Assembly (NCBI GenBank): GCA_020722005.1 | Contig: DYLP01000006.1 | Coordinates: forward strand, 21,561-85,560 | Origin: Melioribacter roseus | Lineage (GTDB): Bacteria > Bacteroidota > Ignavibacteria > Ignavibacteriales > Melioribacteraceae | DNA length: 64,000 nucleotides | Reading direction: 5' to 3' | In this document: positions 29,479 to 39,400 of the stretch, piece by piece | How the letters are laid out: each line of letters opens with the position of its first letter | How positions within the stretch are numbered: position 1 is the stretch's first letter | The notes under the pieces: model-generated | Told to the model about the DNA's origin: nothing | Seen by the model: only the letters and a program-made list of their open reading frames with translations | Database searches by the model: none | Position numbers and translations under genes: made by a program

Positions 29479-30429
29479 CTAAGCCAATTCTTTTTCTTCC
29501 AACCAATGTTGTGCATCTAAAGCAGCCATACATCCCGTGCCTGCTGCTGTAATAGCCTGTCTATATTTCTTATCTGCAACATCACCTGCGGCAAAAACAC
29601 CTTCTACGCTTGTACGAGTGCTGCCGGGTTTAGTAATTATATATCCCGTTTCATCCATTTCGAGCTGACCTTTGAAAAGCGATGTATTGGGTTGATGTCC
29701 TATTGCAATAAAAATACCATCGGCTTGAATTTCTGTTGTCGAACCGTCCTTAGTATTTTGAAGAATTGCGCCTGTAACAGATTTTCTTCCGTTTTCTTCT
29801 TTACCCACTATTTCTTTGATAACGGAATTTGTTATGAATTTTATTTTTGGATTTTTCTGTGCACGTTCGAGCATAATTTTAGAAGCTCTGAATTCATCTC
29901 TACGGTGTATAATTGTAACTTCAGAAGCAAATTTTGTCAAATAAGTGGCTTCTTCCATTGCAGTATCGCCGCCACCAATTACGAGCACTTTCAAATCTTT
30001 AAAGAAAAATCCATCGCACGTTGCACAAGCCGACACACCATATCCCATATATTTCTTTTCACTTTCAAGTCCCAATAATTTTGCAGAAGCTCCCGTTGCA
30101 ATAATTACAGAATCTGCTGTGTGAATCTCGTTCTCGGCTTTAATTACAAAAGGACGTTTTGAAAAATCGACTTCGGTTACATTTTTGAATACGCATCTGG
30201 CTCCAAATTTGCAAGCCTGCTTTCTCATAATGTCCATTAGCTCAGGTCCCTGTATTCCATTTTCGAATCCAGGATAATTCTCCACTTCGGTAGTTATCGT
30301 CAGCTGCCCACCGGGTTGCATCCCTTCAAAAACATATGGATTCAAATTTGCTCTTCCAGTGTATAATGCAGCTGTTAAGCCCGACGGACCGGATCCAATG
30401 ATAATTACTTTGTGATGATTATTGTTCAT
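29479..30429 (-). CDS. trxB: Thioredoxin-disulfide reductase
   Basis: [77 protein letters not shown]. Confidence 0.97.
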   Translation of the reverse strand: MNNNHHKVIIIGSGPSGLTAALYTGRANLNPYVFEGMQPGGQLTITTEVENYPGFENGIQGPELMDIMRKQACKFGARCVFKNVTEVDFSKRPFVIKAENEIHTADSVIIATGASAKLLGLESEKKYMGYGVSACATCDGFFFKDLKVLVIGGGDTAMEEATYLTKFASEVTIIHRRDEFRASKIMLERAQKNPKIKFITNSVIKEIVGKEENGRKSVTGAILQNTKDGSTTEIQADGIFIAIGHQPNTSLFKGQLEMDETGYIITKPGSTRTSVEGVFAAGDVADKKYRQAITAAGTGCMAALDAQHWLEEKELA

Positions 30430-30469
30430 AATATCTCCCGTATTTTAATTTCGTTAGATGTAAATATAT

Positions 30470-31402
30470 TCAATACGATTCAGAATCAAGCAGAAATTGC
30501 GCGTTTCGTTTTAGCCCATTTAACTTCGATCTTTTGATTGGGCTAATAGAAAATTTTTCCTTGAACTCTTCTTCAGTAATATTTTGAATATCTTCAATTA
30601 AAAATTCTTTCCCTATTAATGGTTTGAAAGTTTCCTCTTTTGTAGGCGAAGAAAATTTTTTATTCCATGGACATACATCCTGACAGATATCGCAGCCGAA
30701 AAGCCAGTTGTCAAATTTACCTTTGAACTCCGGCGGTATCTCCCCTTTGTTTTCGATGGTTAAATACGAAATGCATTTGTTAGCATCGACAACGTAATCT
30801 TGAACAATGGCATTTGTAGGACATGCATCAATACAAGCTCGACACGTTCCACATAATTCATTTGCTGTTCCCGTATATTCGAATTCCCGATTATTTATTA
30901 AAGTGGAAATAAAAAACCAGCTGCCTAAATACCTGTTGATTATATTGGAATTCTTTCCCATCCAGCCGATACCGGCTTTAAGAGCCCATACTTTATCCAT
31001 TACAGGACCTGTATCTACATAAGATTTCGATATAAAACCCTCGTCCAAATTTTTTAGTTCTTCTTCGAGTAGTTCGAGCTTATCCCATATAATCAGGTGA
31101 TAATCTTTACCCCAGGCATATCTTGAAATTTTTCCGTGTCCCGGCAAATTAGAATGTTTTTCGTCTGTATAATAATTCAAACCCAAACTGATAATTGATT
31201 TTGCTTCGGGTAATATTTTTTTTATGTCTGCTCTTTTTTCGATATTTCTTTCCATGTATTGCATACCAGCGTGGTATTTTTGATCGAGCCATTGAGATAG
31301 CCTCTCTACTTCGTCTTGTAGAATTTGATACGGAGCAAAGCCTATTAAATCGAATCCAATTTCTCTTGCTTTTTCGATTACGATTTCGTTTGTAAGTTTC
31401 AT
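30470..31402 (-). CDS. queG: Epoxyqueuosine reductase
   Basis: ISRYAWGKDYHLI, SKSYVDTGPVMDKVWALKAGIGWMGKNSNII, two 4Fe-4S motifs CGTCRACIDACPTNAI and CDICQDVCPWNKKF. Confidence 0.95.
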   Translation of the reverse strand: MKLTNEIVIEKAREIGFDLIGFAPYQILQDEVERLSQWLDQKYHAGMQYMERNIEKRADIKKILPEAKSIISLGLNYYTDEKHSNLPGHGKISRYAWGKDYHLIIWDKLELLEEELKNLDEGFISKSYVDTGPVMDKVWALKAGIGWMGKNSNIINRYLGSWFFISTLINNREFEYTGTANELCGTCRACIDACPTNAIVQDYVVDANKCISYLTIENKGEIPPEFKGKFDNWLFGCDICQDVCPWNKKFSSPTKEETFKPLIGKEFLIEDIQNITEEEFKEKFSISPIKRSKLNGLKRNAQFLLDSESY

Positions 31403-31433
31403 AATTCGATCTGAAATTCTGTATTACTTTTTT

Positions 31434-31769
31434 CTACCAATTTGGGAATCGTTCAGTAATTCTCACGAATAGATCGTCTCCAATTAATTTTACTTCATAG
31501 ACAGGTATACCTCGACTTCCATTAGGCAAACGACCATCTTTTAAATTAAATTTCCAGCCATGCAAGGGACAGATTACATATCCGTTTTCAATAATGCCGT
31601 CATACATAAGATGAGTCTTTTGATGCGGACAAATATTACTTATAGCATATACTTTATTATTAATTTTGAATAATGCAATTTCCACATCATCAACAAAGAA
31701 TTGTTTGCCTTCCTCTTCTTTTAAATCATAGATTTTGCAAATTTTCACAAAACCTTCCGGTATTTTCAT
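31434..31769 (-). CDS. Rieske [2Fe-2S] ferredoxin-like protein
   Basis: CPHQKTHL ... CPLHGWKFNLKDG (CxH...CxxH). Confidence 0.9.
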   Translation of the reverse strand: MKIPEGFVKICKIYDLKEEEGKQFFVDDVEIALFKINNKVYAISNICPHQKTHLMYDGIIENGYVICPLHGWKFNLKDGRLPNGSRGIPVYEVKLIGDDLFVRITERFPNW

Positions 31770-32620
31770 GGCAGTTTTTCGAATTTTTCTTTGATAAAGA
31801 TTATCCCTTTTTCATTGCGTTCAAGCGTTGCAGTAGTAGTAAATGGGTCGTGCTCGAAAAACAAAATCCAATTTTCTTCAACCGCTTTATTGAGTACATC
31901 GATTTTTTCGTTCAATGTAACCAGCGGTTGGAGGTCGTAGCCCATAATGTAAGGCAAAGGAATATGAGAAGTAAACGGAAGCAGGTCGGCACAGTAAAGG
32001 AGTGTTGTATCCGAATCGTAAATTTTTACAAGTTGCTGCGCAAAAGTGTGACCATTAATTACGATTAGTTCAATTCCTTCTGTCAGTTTTTGATTACCTT
32101 CTGTAAAAACGACCATATTTTTATCTACCAGAGGTTGATACCGTTCATTAAAGTAACTCGCTTTATCTCTCAAAGAAGGGTTCATAGCCCATTCGTACTG
32201 CTTTCTCTGAATATAATAAGTGGCATTGGGAAATGAGGGTTGCCATTTGCCGTCAATTAATTTTGTTGCTCCTCCCGTATGGTCAAAATGTAAATGCGTT
32301 ATAATAACATCCGTTATTTCTTCAGGATGTATGTCGTTTTGCGACAACGATTTTTCCATTGAAAAGAGTGAATTATCGATACAATAAATACTTGAAAATT
32401 TTTCGCTCCAGTTTGTACCGACGCCCGTATCAATTAAAATTTTTCTTTCCGGAGAATTCAAGAGAAGACAACGCGCATGCAATACAATCCTGTTATTCTC
32501 GTCGGGAGGATTTGTCTTTTCCCAAAACACTTTCGGCACTACACCAAACATAGCACCACCGTCGAGTTTGAAACTGCATGTTTCAAGTGGAATTAGTTGA
32601 TATCTGTTTATTTTCATCAA
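31766..32620 (-). CDS. MBL-fold metallo-hydrolase
   Basis: ILIDTGVG, VIITHLHFDHTGG (HxHxDH), later H in ELIVINGHTFAQQ and CADLLPFTSH. Confidence 0.9.
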   Translation of the reverse strand: MMKINRYQLIPLETCSFKLDGGAMFGVVPKVFWEKTNPPDENNRIVLHARCLLLNSPERKILIDTGVGTNWSEKFSSIYCIDNSLFSMEKSLSQNDIHPEEITDVIITHLHFDHTGGATKLIDGKWQPSFPNATYYIQRKQYEWAMNPSLRDKASYFNERYQPLVDKNMVVFTEGNQKLTEGIELIVINGHTFAQQLVKIYDSDTTLLYCADLLPFTSHIPLPYIMGYDLQPLVTLNEKIDVLNKAVEENWILFFEHDPFTTTATLERNEKGIIFIKEKFEKLP

Positions 32621-32671
32621 TTTTTCCTATGTTTTTTGAAATAAAAACATCAACTAAGATGAAGGTACATT

Positions 32672-33565
32672 ATGAACACCAAAAACAGCCTGCTCAGTTC
32701 AGCTATGCTGCTCATTTTGCTTGCGCTGCTTAGTTGTTCTTCTGCAAATCTAATAAAAAAAGAAGAAAAAGATGCCGTTGCCATAAAAGTAATGACATTT
32801 AATATACGATATGGCAGCGCTGAAGACGGAATTAACAACTGGGACAATCGAAAAGAAGTTGCTTTCGATGTCATAAGAAATTATTATCCAGATTTGTTAG
32901 GAATGCAGGAGGTACTAAAATTTCAGCTGGATGAAACACTCGATCAATTTCCGTATTATGATTACGTAGGAGTTGGTAGAGATGATGGCAAAACAGGTGG
33001 AGAATATTCACCCTTGTTATATTTGAGAGAGCGATTTATAGTTGATACTTGCGGAACATTCTGGTTCTCTGATACTCCCGAAATTCCAGGTTCGAAATCG
33101 TGGGGAAATGAAATTACTAGAATAAGTAGCTGGGCTCGGCTTTTCGACAAATTTACCGGAAATGTAATTGAAATTTACAATCTGCATCTTGACCACAAAT
33201 CGAAGGACTCGAGAATTAAAAGCGCTCGGTTGTTGCTTAAAAAAATTAAGCCGAATATTCCCACTATAATAACTGGAGATTTCAACAGTTCCGAAGACGA
33301 GGAAACTATAAAATTAATATCAGACAGCGGCTTTAAGGACACCTATCGTTTTATCTATGCAAATTCAAGCCACGAGGGGACATATCATCGTTTTGTAGGC
33401 GACGATACAGGGGATAAAATAGATTTTATTTTCGTTTCAAATCATTTCAAAATACTGGATGCTGAGATAATTAAAACATACAGATTGACAGGCGATAAGA
33501 AGCAATATCCTTCCGATCATTTTCCTGTTGTAGCCGAAGTAGCAATAGATGACCGGGTGAAATAA
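32672..33565 (+). CDS. Endonuclease/exonuclease/phosphatase family lipoprotein
   Basis: Lipobox ALLSCSS; MTFNIRYGSAEDGINNWDNRKE, LGMQEVL, TIITGDFNSSEDE, YPSDHFPVVAEV. Confidence 0.93.
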   Translation: MNTKNSLLSSAMLLILLALLSCSSANLIKKEEKDAVAIKVMTFNIRYGSAEDGINNWDNRKEVAFDVIRNYYPDLLGMQEVLKFQLDETLDQFPYYDYVGVGRDDGKTGGEYSPLLYLRERFIVDTCGTFWFSDTPEIPGSKSWGNEITRISSWARLFDKFTGNVIEIYNLHLDHKSKDSRIKSARLLLKKIKPNIPTIITGDFNSSEDEETIKLISDSGFKDTYRFIYANSSHEGTYHRFVGDDTGDKIDFIFVSNHFKILDAEIIKTYRLTGDKKQYPSDHFPVVAEVAIDDRVK

Positions 33566-33598
33566 AAATTCCCGAAGCTCGTGAAGCTTCGGGAATTT
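33566..33598. terminator. Bidirectional intrinsic terminator between convergent genes
   Basis: Perfect stem aaattcccgaagc (33566-33578) / gcttcgggaattt (33586-33598), short loop, A/T-rich ends. Confidence 0.85.
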
Positions 33599-33602
33599 AA
33601 AA

Positions 33603-33935
33603 TTATCTTCCTACCGAATCGAGATATTCTTTCTTTTTGAGGAGAGTTTCTTTGTCTTCTACATGTTTGGGGTCGGGAATGCAGCAATCGACTGGACATA
33701 CAGCAGCACATTGAGGTTCGTCGTGAAAACCGACACATTCTGTACATTTGTCCGGAACAATGTAAAAGTGCTCGTCCGAAAAAAATCCTGTAGCACCCGA
33801 TGGAGCCGGATCGTCAGGTCCATAGGTTTTACCTCCCAGAGACCATTCAGCACCACCTTCATAAATTGCAGTATTAGGGCATTCCGGTTCGCAAGCACCA
33901 CAATTGATGCATTCATCAGTTATCATTATAGCCAT
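33603..33935 (-). CDS. 4Fe-4S dicluster ferredoxin (YfhL-like)
   Basis: [20 protein letters not shown] and [25 protein letters not shown]. Confidence 0.93.
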   Translation of the reverse strand: MAIMITDECINCGACEPECPNTAIYEGGAEWSLGGKTYGPDDPAPSGATGFFSDEHFYIVPDKCTECVGFHDEPQCAAVCPVDCCIPDPKHVEDKETLLKKKEYLDSVGR

Positions 33936-34057
33936 TTTCAAATCTCCTGGTTTATTTGATAAAAGAAAATTAAGCTTAAAATTTTTCTAAAACCAATGAA
34001 ATAATAATAAAAGGATAATATAACTTCAAGGGAAAAAGGATATTTCCTCATAAAATA

Positions 34058-34762
34058 TCACCAACTTCCGCTGGCTCCTCCGCCTCCGAAGGAACCCCCA
34101 CCGCCACTAAATCCTCCTCCAAAAGATCCACCGCTCCAACCACTGCTTCTACCTCCCATCGAGCCGATTACCAGCCAAGGCAGTAATCCTCCCCTCTTTC
34201 CACCTCTTGTTAAAAGTATTAACAGGATAATCATGATTATGTAACCAATCGGTAATTTTATATCATCCTTTTCCTCACGTTGATCGTTCGTATATTCACC
34301 TTTGACAGCCATCATAATAGCTGCTAAACCGGATTTAATGCCTGAATAGTAATCGCCTTCCCTAAAATAAGGTTTTACTTCATTTCGTAGAATTGAACTT
34401 GCGAGCGCATCGGGTAGAACACCTTCCAAGCCGTATCCCACCTCAATGCGCATTTTACGGTCATCTTTTGCAACAAAAAATAAGACTCCGTTATTTTTAC
34501 CCGTTCTTCCTATTTTATTTTTTTCTGCAACTTCATATGTATAATATTCGAGTGGATAACCTTGTAAAGAACTAATCATAAGAAAAACAATTTGTGTAGA
34601 AGTTGAGTCGTCGAAACTTTTGAGTAGATAATTAAGCTCACTCACTTGAGGTTGTGCAAGTGTTGTAGTAAAATCGTTGGCATAATTTTTCAAAAGAGGT
34701 ATTTCCGGTTGTGCCGTCAACTGAATTGTAATAAATAATAATAAGGCAATTTTTTTCATCAA
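34058..34762 (-). CDS. TPM-domain membrane protein with glycine-rich C-terminus
   Basis: VNDFTTTLAQPQVSELNYLLKSFDDSTSTQIVFLMISSLQGYPLEYYTYEVAEKNKIGRTGKNNGVLFFVAKDDRKMRIEVGYGLEGVLPDALA; GGSFGGGFSGGGGSFGGGGASGSW tail. Confidence 0.93.
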   Translation of the reverse strand: MMKKIALLLFITIQLTAQPEIPLLKNYANDFTTTLAQPQVSELNYLLKSFDDSTSTQIVFLMISSLQGYPLEYYTYEVAEKNKIGRTGKNNGVLFFVAKDDRKMRIEVGYGLEGVLPDALASSILRNEVKPYFREGDYYSGIKSGLAAIMMAVKGEYTNDQREEKDDIKLPIGYIIMIILLILLTRGGKRGGLLPWLVIGSMGGRSSGWSGGSFGGGFSGGGGSFGGGGASGSW

Positions 34763-34771
34763 TTGTACATC

Positions 34772-35380
34772 TTAAAATTGAACTCTGGGTGCTTCTTCCG
34801 CTCCTGCTGCGGCACGGAAATACTCTTTTTCTTTAAAACCAGACATGTTGGCAATAATAGCAGCGGGAAAACGTTTGATCTGAGTATTATATTCCTGGAC
34901 GACCTGATTATATTTCATTCTTTCTACGGCAATTCTATTTTCCGTTCCTTCGAGCTGAGTCTGTAACTGGAGAAAATTTTCGTTTGCTTTCAGTTGAGGA
35001 TAGTTTTCAGAAACAACCAGCAATCTCGATAATGCACTGCTCAAACCATCCTGAGCCTGTTGAAATTTTCTAAATGCCTCAGGGTTACTCAATTGGTCAG
35101 GCGATAGTCGTATTTGGCCAACTTTTGCTCTTGCTTCGGTAACTGCAGTATAAGTTTCCTTTTCGAAATTGGCTACGCCTTTTACTGTTTCAACTAAATT
35201 TGGAATAAGATCGAATCTTCTTTGATATTGATTTTCAACCTGGCTCCATGCCTGATTGACCTTTTCGTTCAAACCAATCAGATTATTGTAGATACCCACA
35301 CCCCATCCAACTATAACAAGGATGAGAATGACAATTGCAGCAACAATACTCAGTGTAATAATTAAACCTTTTTTCATCAT
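34772..35380 (-). CDS. LemA family protein
   Basis: YNNLIGLNEKVNQAWSQVENQYQRRFDLIPNLVETVKGVANFEKETYTAVTEARAKVG. Confidence 0.96.
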   Translation of the reverse strand: MMKKGLIITLSIVAAIVILILVIVGWGVGIYNNLIGLNEKVNQAWSQVENQYQRRFDLIPNLVETVKGVANFEKETYTAVTEARAKVGQIRLSPDQLSNPEAFRKFQQAQDGLSSALSRLLVVSENYPQLKANENFLQLQTQLEGTENRIAVERMKYNQVVQEYNTQIKRFPAAIIANMSGFKEKEYFRAAAGAEEAPRVQF

Positions 35381-35393
35381 ACCTCCTGAAAAA

Positions 35394-36755
35394 TTAATTA
35401 GTAAGACTTCTCATCGGAGCAGGAATTCTGCCCCCTCTATTTATAAAACCGGCACTGCTAAGCTTTTTAACTTCCATAATGGGAGCTTTACCAAGCAAGC
35501 CGCCGTAATTCACAAAATCGCCAACGTCTTTGCCGAAAGCAGGTATAATTCTGACAGCGGTAGTTTTATCGTTAATAACTCCGATAGCAGATTCGTCGGC
35601 AATAATACCAGCTATTGTTTCGACTGGAGTATCTCCTGGTATAGCAATCATATCGAGTCCCACGGAACAGACAGCTGTCATAGCTTCAAGTTTTTCTAAT
35701 GTAAGATTCCCGTTTTGAACGGCACGAATCATACCCATATCTTCACTAACTGGAATGAAAGCACCGCTTAGACCTCCAACCGAAGAACTTGCCATCAAGC
35801 CTGCTTTTTTTACTGCATCATTCAACATAGCCAGAGCAGCCGTAGTTCCTGGAGCTCCGACATCCTCCAGCCCCATGGCTTTGAGAATATCTCCAATACT
35901 GTCCCCTTCAGCCGGTGTGGGCGCCAGTGATATGTCGACAATCCCGAATGGGATTCCGTTTTTTTTGGCTACTTTCCTACCGATTAATTCACCCGCACGT
36001 GTAATCTTAAAAATAGTTTTTTTAATTACTTCAGCAAGTTGCTGCAGGTCAACATGTCCTGCTTCACGGATTGCATCGAGTACAACACCAGGTCCGCTAA
36101 TACCAACATTTAGAACCACTTCTGGTTCGCTAACCCCATGGAAGGCACCTGCAACAAATGGATTATCCTCAACTGCATTGGCAAATACGACCAGTTTGGC
36201 GCATCCGATCGAATCGTTCTCTTTTGTTAATTCGGCTGTTTTTTTAATAACATCAGCCATCATTTTAACAGCGTCGATATTAATTCCTGTTTTTGTAGAT
36301 GCAACATTCACACTCGAGCAAACGCGCTTCGTAGAAGCAAGTGCTTGTGGTATCGAATTAATTAGTTCAGCCTCGCCGTTTGTCATCCCTTTCTGAACAA
36401 GAGCTGAATATCCGGCGATATAGTCAATACCAATATCTTCCGCAGCTCTGTCAAGTGTATGCGCAATTTCAATGAATTCCTCTTCTTTGCAGGAATCAAA
36501 TGGAATGGAAATCGGGGTAACAGAAACTCTCTTATTGGCAATCGAAATTCCGTAATGCGATTCGATTTCCTTTGCATACTTAACGTGATTTCTTCCGTAA
36601 CGAATTATTTTATCGTAAATTTTCTGACAGGTAACTTTAATGTTTCTGTCGGAACAGTCCCTCAAACTTATTCCCATTGTGACCGTACGGATGTCGAAGT
36701 GTTCAATTTCTGTCATCCGTATAGTTTCGAGAATTTCTTCGAATTCGTATTGCAT
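35394..36755 (-). CDS. PFL (UPF0210/DUF711) family protein
   Basis: [85 protein letters not shown]. Confidence 0.92.
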   Translation of the reverse strand: MQYEFEEILETIRMTEIEHFDIRTVTMGISLRDCSDRNIKVTCQKIYDKIIRYGRNHVKYAKEIESHYGISIANKRVSVTPISIPFDSCKEEEFIEIAHTLDRAAEDIGIDYIAGYSALVQKGMTNGEAELINSIPQALASTKRVCSSVNVASTKTGINIDAVKMMADVIKKTAELTKENDSIGCAKLVVFANAVEDNPFVAGAFHGVSEPEVVLNVGISGPGVVLDAIREAGHVDLQQLAEVIKKTIFKITRAGELIGRKVAKKNGIPFGIVDISLAPTPAEGDSIGDILKAMGLEDVGAPGTTAALAMLNDAVKKAGLMASSSVGGLSGAFIPVSEDMGMIRAVQNGNLTLEKLEAMTAVCSVGLDMIAIPGDTPVETIAGIIADESAIGVINDKTTAVRIIPAFGKDVGDFVNYGGLLGKAPIMEVKKLSSAGFINRGGRIPAPMRSLTN

Positions 36756-36784
36756 ATCAGATAATCTTTATTTGTGATTGTGGG

Positions 36785-37213
36785 TTAAATTCTGTGCATA
36801 AATCTGAAAACATCTTCATGCTGCAAATAAATTTTAATTTTAAGGTCGTCAGCCACTTTTTGCATATCCTTTAGAATTTCGTTCAAATCTTTTGGAGAAG
36901 CCGTAATATCGATAATCATTATCATCGTAAAAAAGTCTCCCATAATTTTCTGGCTTAAGTCGAGAATATCACAACTGTTTTCAGCAAGCGCCCTGGTAAC
37001 GGCAGCAACTATGCCGGGTTTATTTAATCCGAATGAGGTGAGTATCACTTTGCCCGAATCCATATTTTTCTTTTCCAGATCGATATTGTCGATGTTCATC
37101 GTTTCGATTTTGGATCGGACTGCATTTTTAATCTCATCTTTTGTAGCTCCCAAACCAAGTTCTTCGATTGTTTCGAGTGTAATTTTTCTAATAACATCTT
37201 CCGTTATTTTCAT
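36785..37213 (-). CDS. ACT-domain protein (UPF0237-like) with N-terminal extension
   Basis: VILTSFGLNKPGIVAAVTRALAENSCDILDLSQKIMGDFFTMIMIIDI; paired with the PFL-family gene. Confidence 0.85.
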   Translation of the reverse strand: MKITEDVIRKITLETIEELGLGATKDEIKNAVRSKIETMNIDNIDLEKKNMDSGKVILTSFGLNKPGIVAAVTRALAENSCDILDLSQKIMGDFFTMIMIIDITASPKDLNEILKDMQKVADDLKIKIYLQHEDVFRFMHRI

Positions 37214-38049
37214 GGTTTTGCTCCGTCATAATTTAACTGAAAATAAACGAGTGCTCGGTTAAAAATTTCTTTGTTTCTTTTGCGTGCACTTTTTTCTGCA
37301 GCTTGAATACTTCCTCTATAAAAACGTAACCATAAAAGAGAACCATTTGCCATTCCGTCGAAAATACGTTCAGCCGCAAAAGCATCCGCCGTAAAATAAC
37401 CGAATAAAATGTTATATCCGAGAGATAATAGTCCTTGTAGATAATTACCAGTATAAATGAGACCACTTCCTGGCACAATATAAGAAATTGTTTTTGCAAA
37501 AGTAACCGAATATTTTTCTTCGATAACATTTCTGCAGATTCGCTGCATTTCATACGACAATTGATTTTCCTTGAGAATCTGATAAGCCGATTCCCAGTCC
37601 TCATCGAATATGTGAATCCATGCTTTCCAGTATAAAAGGGAATCTTTTTTATTCAGGAATCTCGCATCCTCTTCCATTTCATGAATGATTTCGCTGGCTC
37701 GTGGCAGTGTTCCTCTCAATATATTAACTTTTACCATTTCGATTTTTGCTATGAATTCGCTGTTGGCATCATTAGCATTCAGCGCAGCTCTAAAAAAATA
37801 TTTAACCGCATCATCAAAGCGCGCGCCACCTTTATAAGATTTTCCTATCATCAAATTACAATAGTAAGAATATTCCTGCAGCCGATTACTCATCTCTGCA
37901 AAAAAACAGAGCCTTTTATATTCTGTTATAGCATCAAAATAATTATGGCTTTTATAAAGACTGTCGGCTTTTGCCTTCAAAAACTCCAGTGAATTCTGAG
38001 CACTTATTGCATTTACAACAATTAGTAATATCAAGAGAAACTTTTTCAT
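37210..38049 (-). CDS. Secreted/membrane TPR-like protein with C-terminal PGxGxIYTGN membrane module
   Basis: Signal peptide; TPR-like helices; SYIVPGSGLIYTGNYLQGLLSLGYNILFGYFTADAF. Confidence 0.7.
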   Translation of the reverse strand: MKKFLLILLIVVNAISAQNSLEFLKAKADSLYKSHNYFDAITEYKRLCFFAEMSNRLQEYSYYCNLMIGKSYKGGARFDDAVKYFFRAALNANDANSEFIAKIEMVKVNILRGTLPRASEIIHEMEEDARFLNKKDSLLYWKAWIHIFDEDWESAYQILKENQLSYEMQRICRNVIEEKYSVTFAKTISYIVPGSGLIYTGNYLQGLLSLGYNILFGYFTADAFAAERIFDGMANGSLLWLRFYRGSIQAAEKSARKRNKEIFNRALVYFQLNYDGAKP

Positions 38050-38909
38050 TTTATTGTCAAATCCGGCAAATAATAATTTCTTGAATGAAAATAAAATTTA
38101 ATTTTTTTGGCGATTTCTATACTGATTTTTGCATTATAGATATTAGCCGAAGCGACCGAGCCATAAACATTCCCTGCATAAAACGCTGCTGCTATTCCAG
38201 CAAAAAGATAACCTCTAAATTTATGATTATGCTGAAAAGCCGATACGGAAAGATAAGCTGTTAGTCCTGTAACTATAAACGAAGTAATGCCGTCGCTAAT
38301 ATTCCCTGTATAAATTTTTCCGGCTCCTGGAATAATCGCTGAAAGGAGTCCGGCTTGCAATTCGCTCTTAAATGGTGGGTTAAGTTTAAGATAGTATAAA
38401 CTTTTTACTTCTGCTTTGTTTGAATCTGGAAACACCTCAAAGAATGCAGTCGTGTCCTCTACTTTTCTGCCTTCATACAAGTAAGATATTGCAGAAAGTA
38501 ATTTCACTTTATCACGATACACTTCCGGCTGATAAACTTCGTATTGTGCCAGTTTTCTGAAATCATCAAATTTACCCGTCAAAAAATTCGACAGGTAAAA
38601 TTTTAATTTTGCTTTATCTTCCAAACTCGAGTTAAAGAATAGGGACTTGAAAGTAGCTGCGGCTTCTTCATAACGCTCCATGTTAAAAAAGCAGTCAGCA
38701 TACTTAAAGAGAGCAGTGTCGTTATACGAAGATTTCAGATAGGTTTTGTATTCGTCCAGAGTTCTCAAAAAATCATTTGTACTATAAAGGTAATTGGCAA
38801 ATTTCAGCCGGTTTTCTGGTGAGTAAAAATCGAAATCGGTTCTTTGAGCTACAAGCCTTAATTGAAGAAAAGACAGAAGGAAAATTACAATAAGCTTATT
38901 TATCGTCAT
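38046..38909 (-). CDS. Paralogous TPR-like protein with C-terminal PGxGxIYTGN membrane module (start taken at internal MTINKL)
   Basis: Signal peptide MTINKLIVIFLLSFLQLRLVAQ; SAIIPGAGKIYTGNISDGITSFIVTGLTAYLSVSAF. Confidence 0.7.
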   Translation of the reverse strand: MTINKLIVIFLLSFLQLRLVAQRTDFDFYSPENRLKFANYLYSTNDFLRTLDEYKTYLKSSYNDTALFKYADCFFNMERYEEAAATFKSLFFNSSLEDKAKLKFYLSNFLTGKFDDFRKLAQYEVYQPEVYRDKVKLLSAISYLYEGRKVEDTTAFFEVFPDSNKAEVKSLYYLKLNPPFKSELQAGLLSAIIPGAGKIYTGNISDGITSFIVTGLTAYLSVSAFQHNHKFRGYLFAGIAAAFYAGNVYGSVASANIYNAKISIEIAKKIKFYFHSRNYYLPDLTIK

Positions 38910-39318
38910 TGAAAATCGCCTGATATTTTTTCTGTAAAAGCGAATAGATTTCGGGAGGGTCGTAAAATTTACCTTTCTCCGAAACGGGATAATCATTAAG
39001 TCCCTTGAAAAAATTGATATCCCGTAGAAACCGGTCAGAAAACATCAGAAACCCCTTAAATAATCCCTCCGATTTAATCGATTTCACGAAGAATGCCGAG
39101 CATGCAGGTTCGAAGGGGCAATTATCACCGTCAATATCGGAAATTAAATAACGATACCCGTTCGCAAGGAACGCAAGGAAATCGTAATCATTCTGTTGAG
39201 CATTATCGAAGCCATAGCTGACATAATTAAATTCAACCGCACTCCATTTCGTCCATTCGGTTTGTGCGTTCAATATTGTGCTGAATATCAATATATACAG
39301 TAATACTTTAATCATCAT
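38896..39318 (-). CDS. YidD-like membrane protein insertion efficiency factor with predicted N-terminal signal peptide
   Basis: GDNCPFEPACSAFFVKSIKSEGLFKGFLMFSDRFLRDINFF...YDPPE resembles YidD CxFxPTCSxYxxxAIxxxGxxKGxxLxxxRLLRCxPFxxxGxDPxP; N-term MMIKVLLYILIFSTILNAQ. Confidence 0.75.
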   Translation of the reverse strand: MMIKVLLYILIFSTILNAQTEWTKWSAVEFNYVSYGFDNAQQNDYDFLAFLANGYRYLISDIDGDNCPFEPACSAFFVKSIKSEGLFKGFLMFSDRFLRDINFFKGLNDYPVSEKGKFYDPPEIYSLLQKKYQAIFNDDK

Positions 39319-39368
39319 TCACATAAAGTTAAGGTTCACTAAAATAATTAATTTTAACTACAAGATGG

Positions 39369-39393
39369 AGGGCGGAGATGAGAATTCCGCCCT
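39369..39393 (-). terminator. Putative terminator hairpin downstream of the acyl-CoA dehydrogenase
   Basis: Stem agggcgga (39369-39376) / tccgccct (39386-39393), 9-nt loop; only a weak U-tract. Confidence 0.5.
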
Positions 39394-39400
39394 GCAAAAA

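Noticed and set aside
35755-36396. 213-aa + strand ORF antisense to the PFL-family gene
   Set aside because: Fully antisense to a conserved gene, low-complexity S/P/A-rich composition typical of shadow frames.
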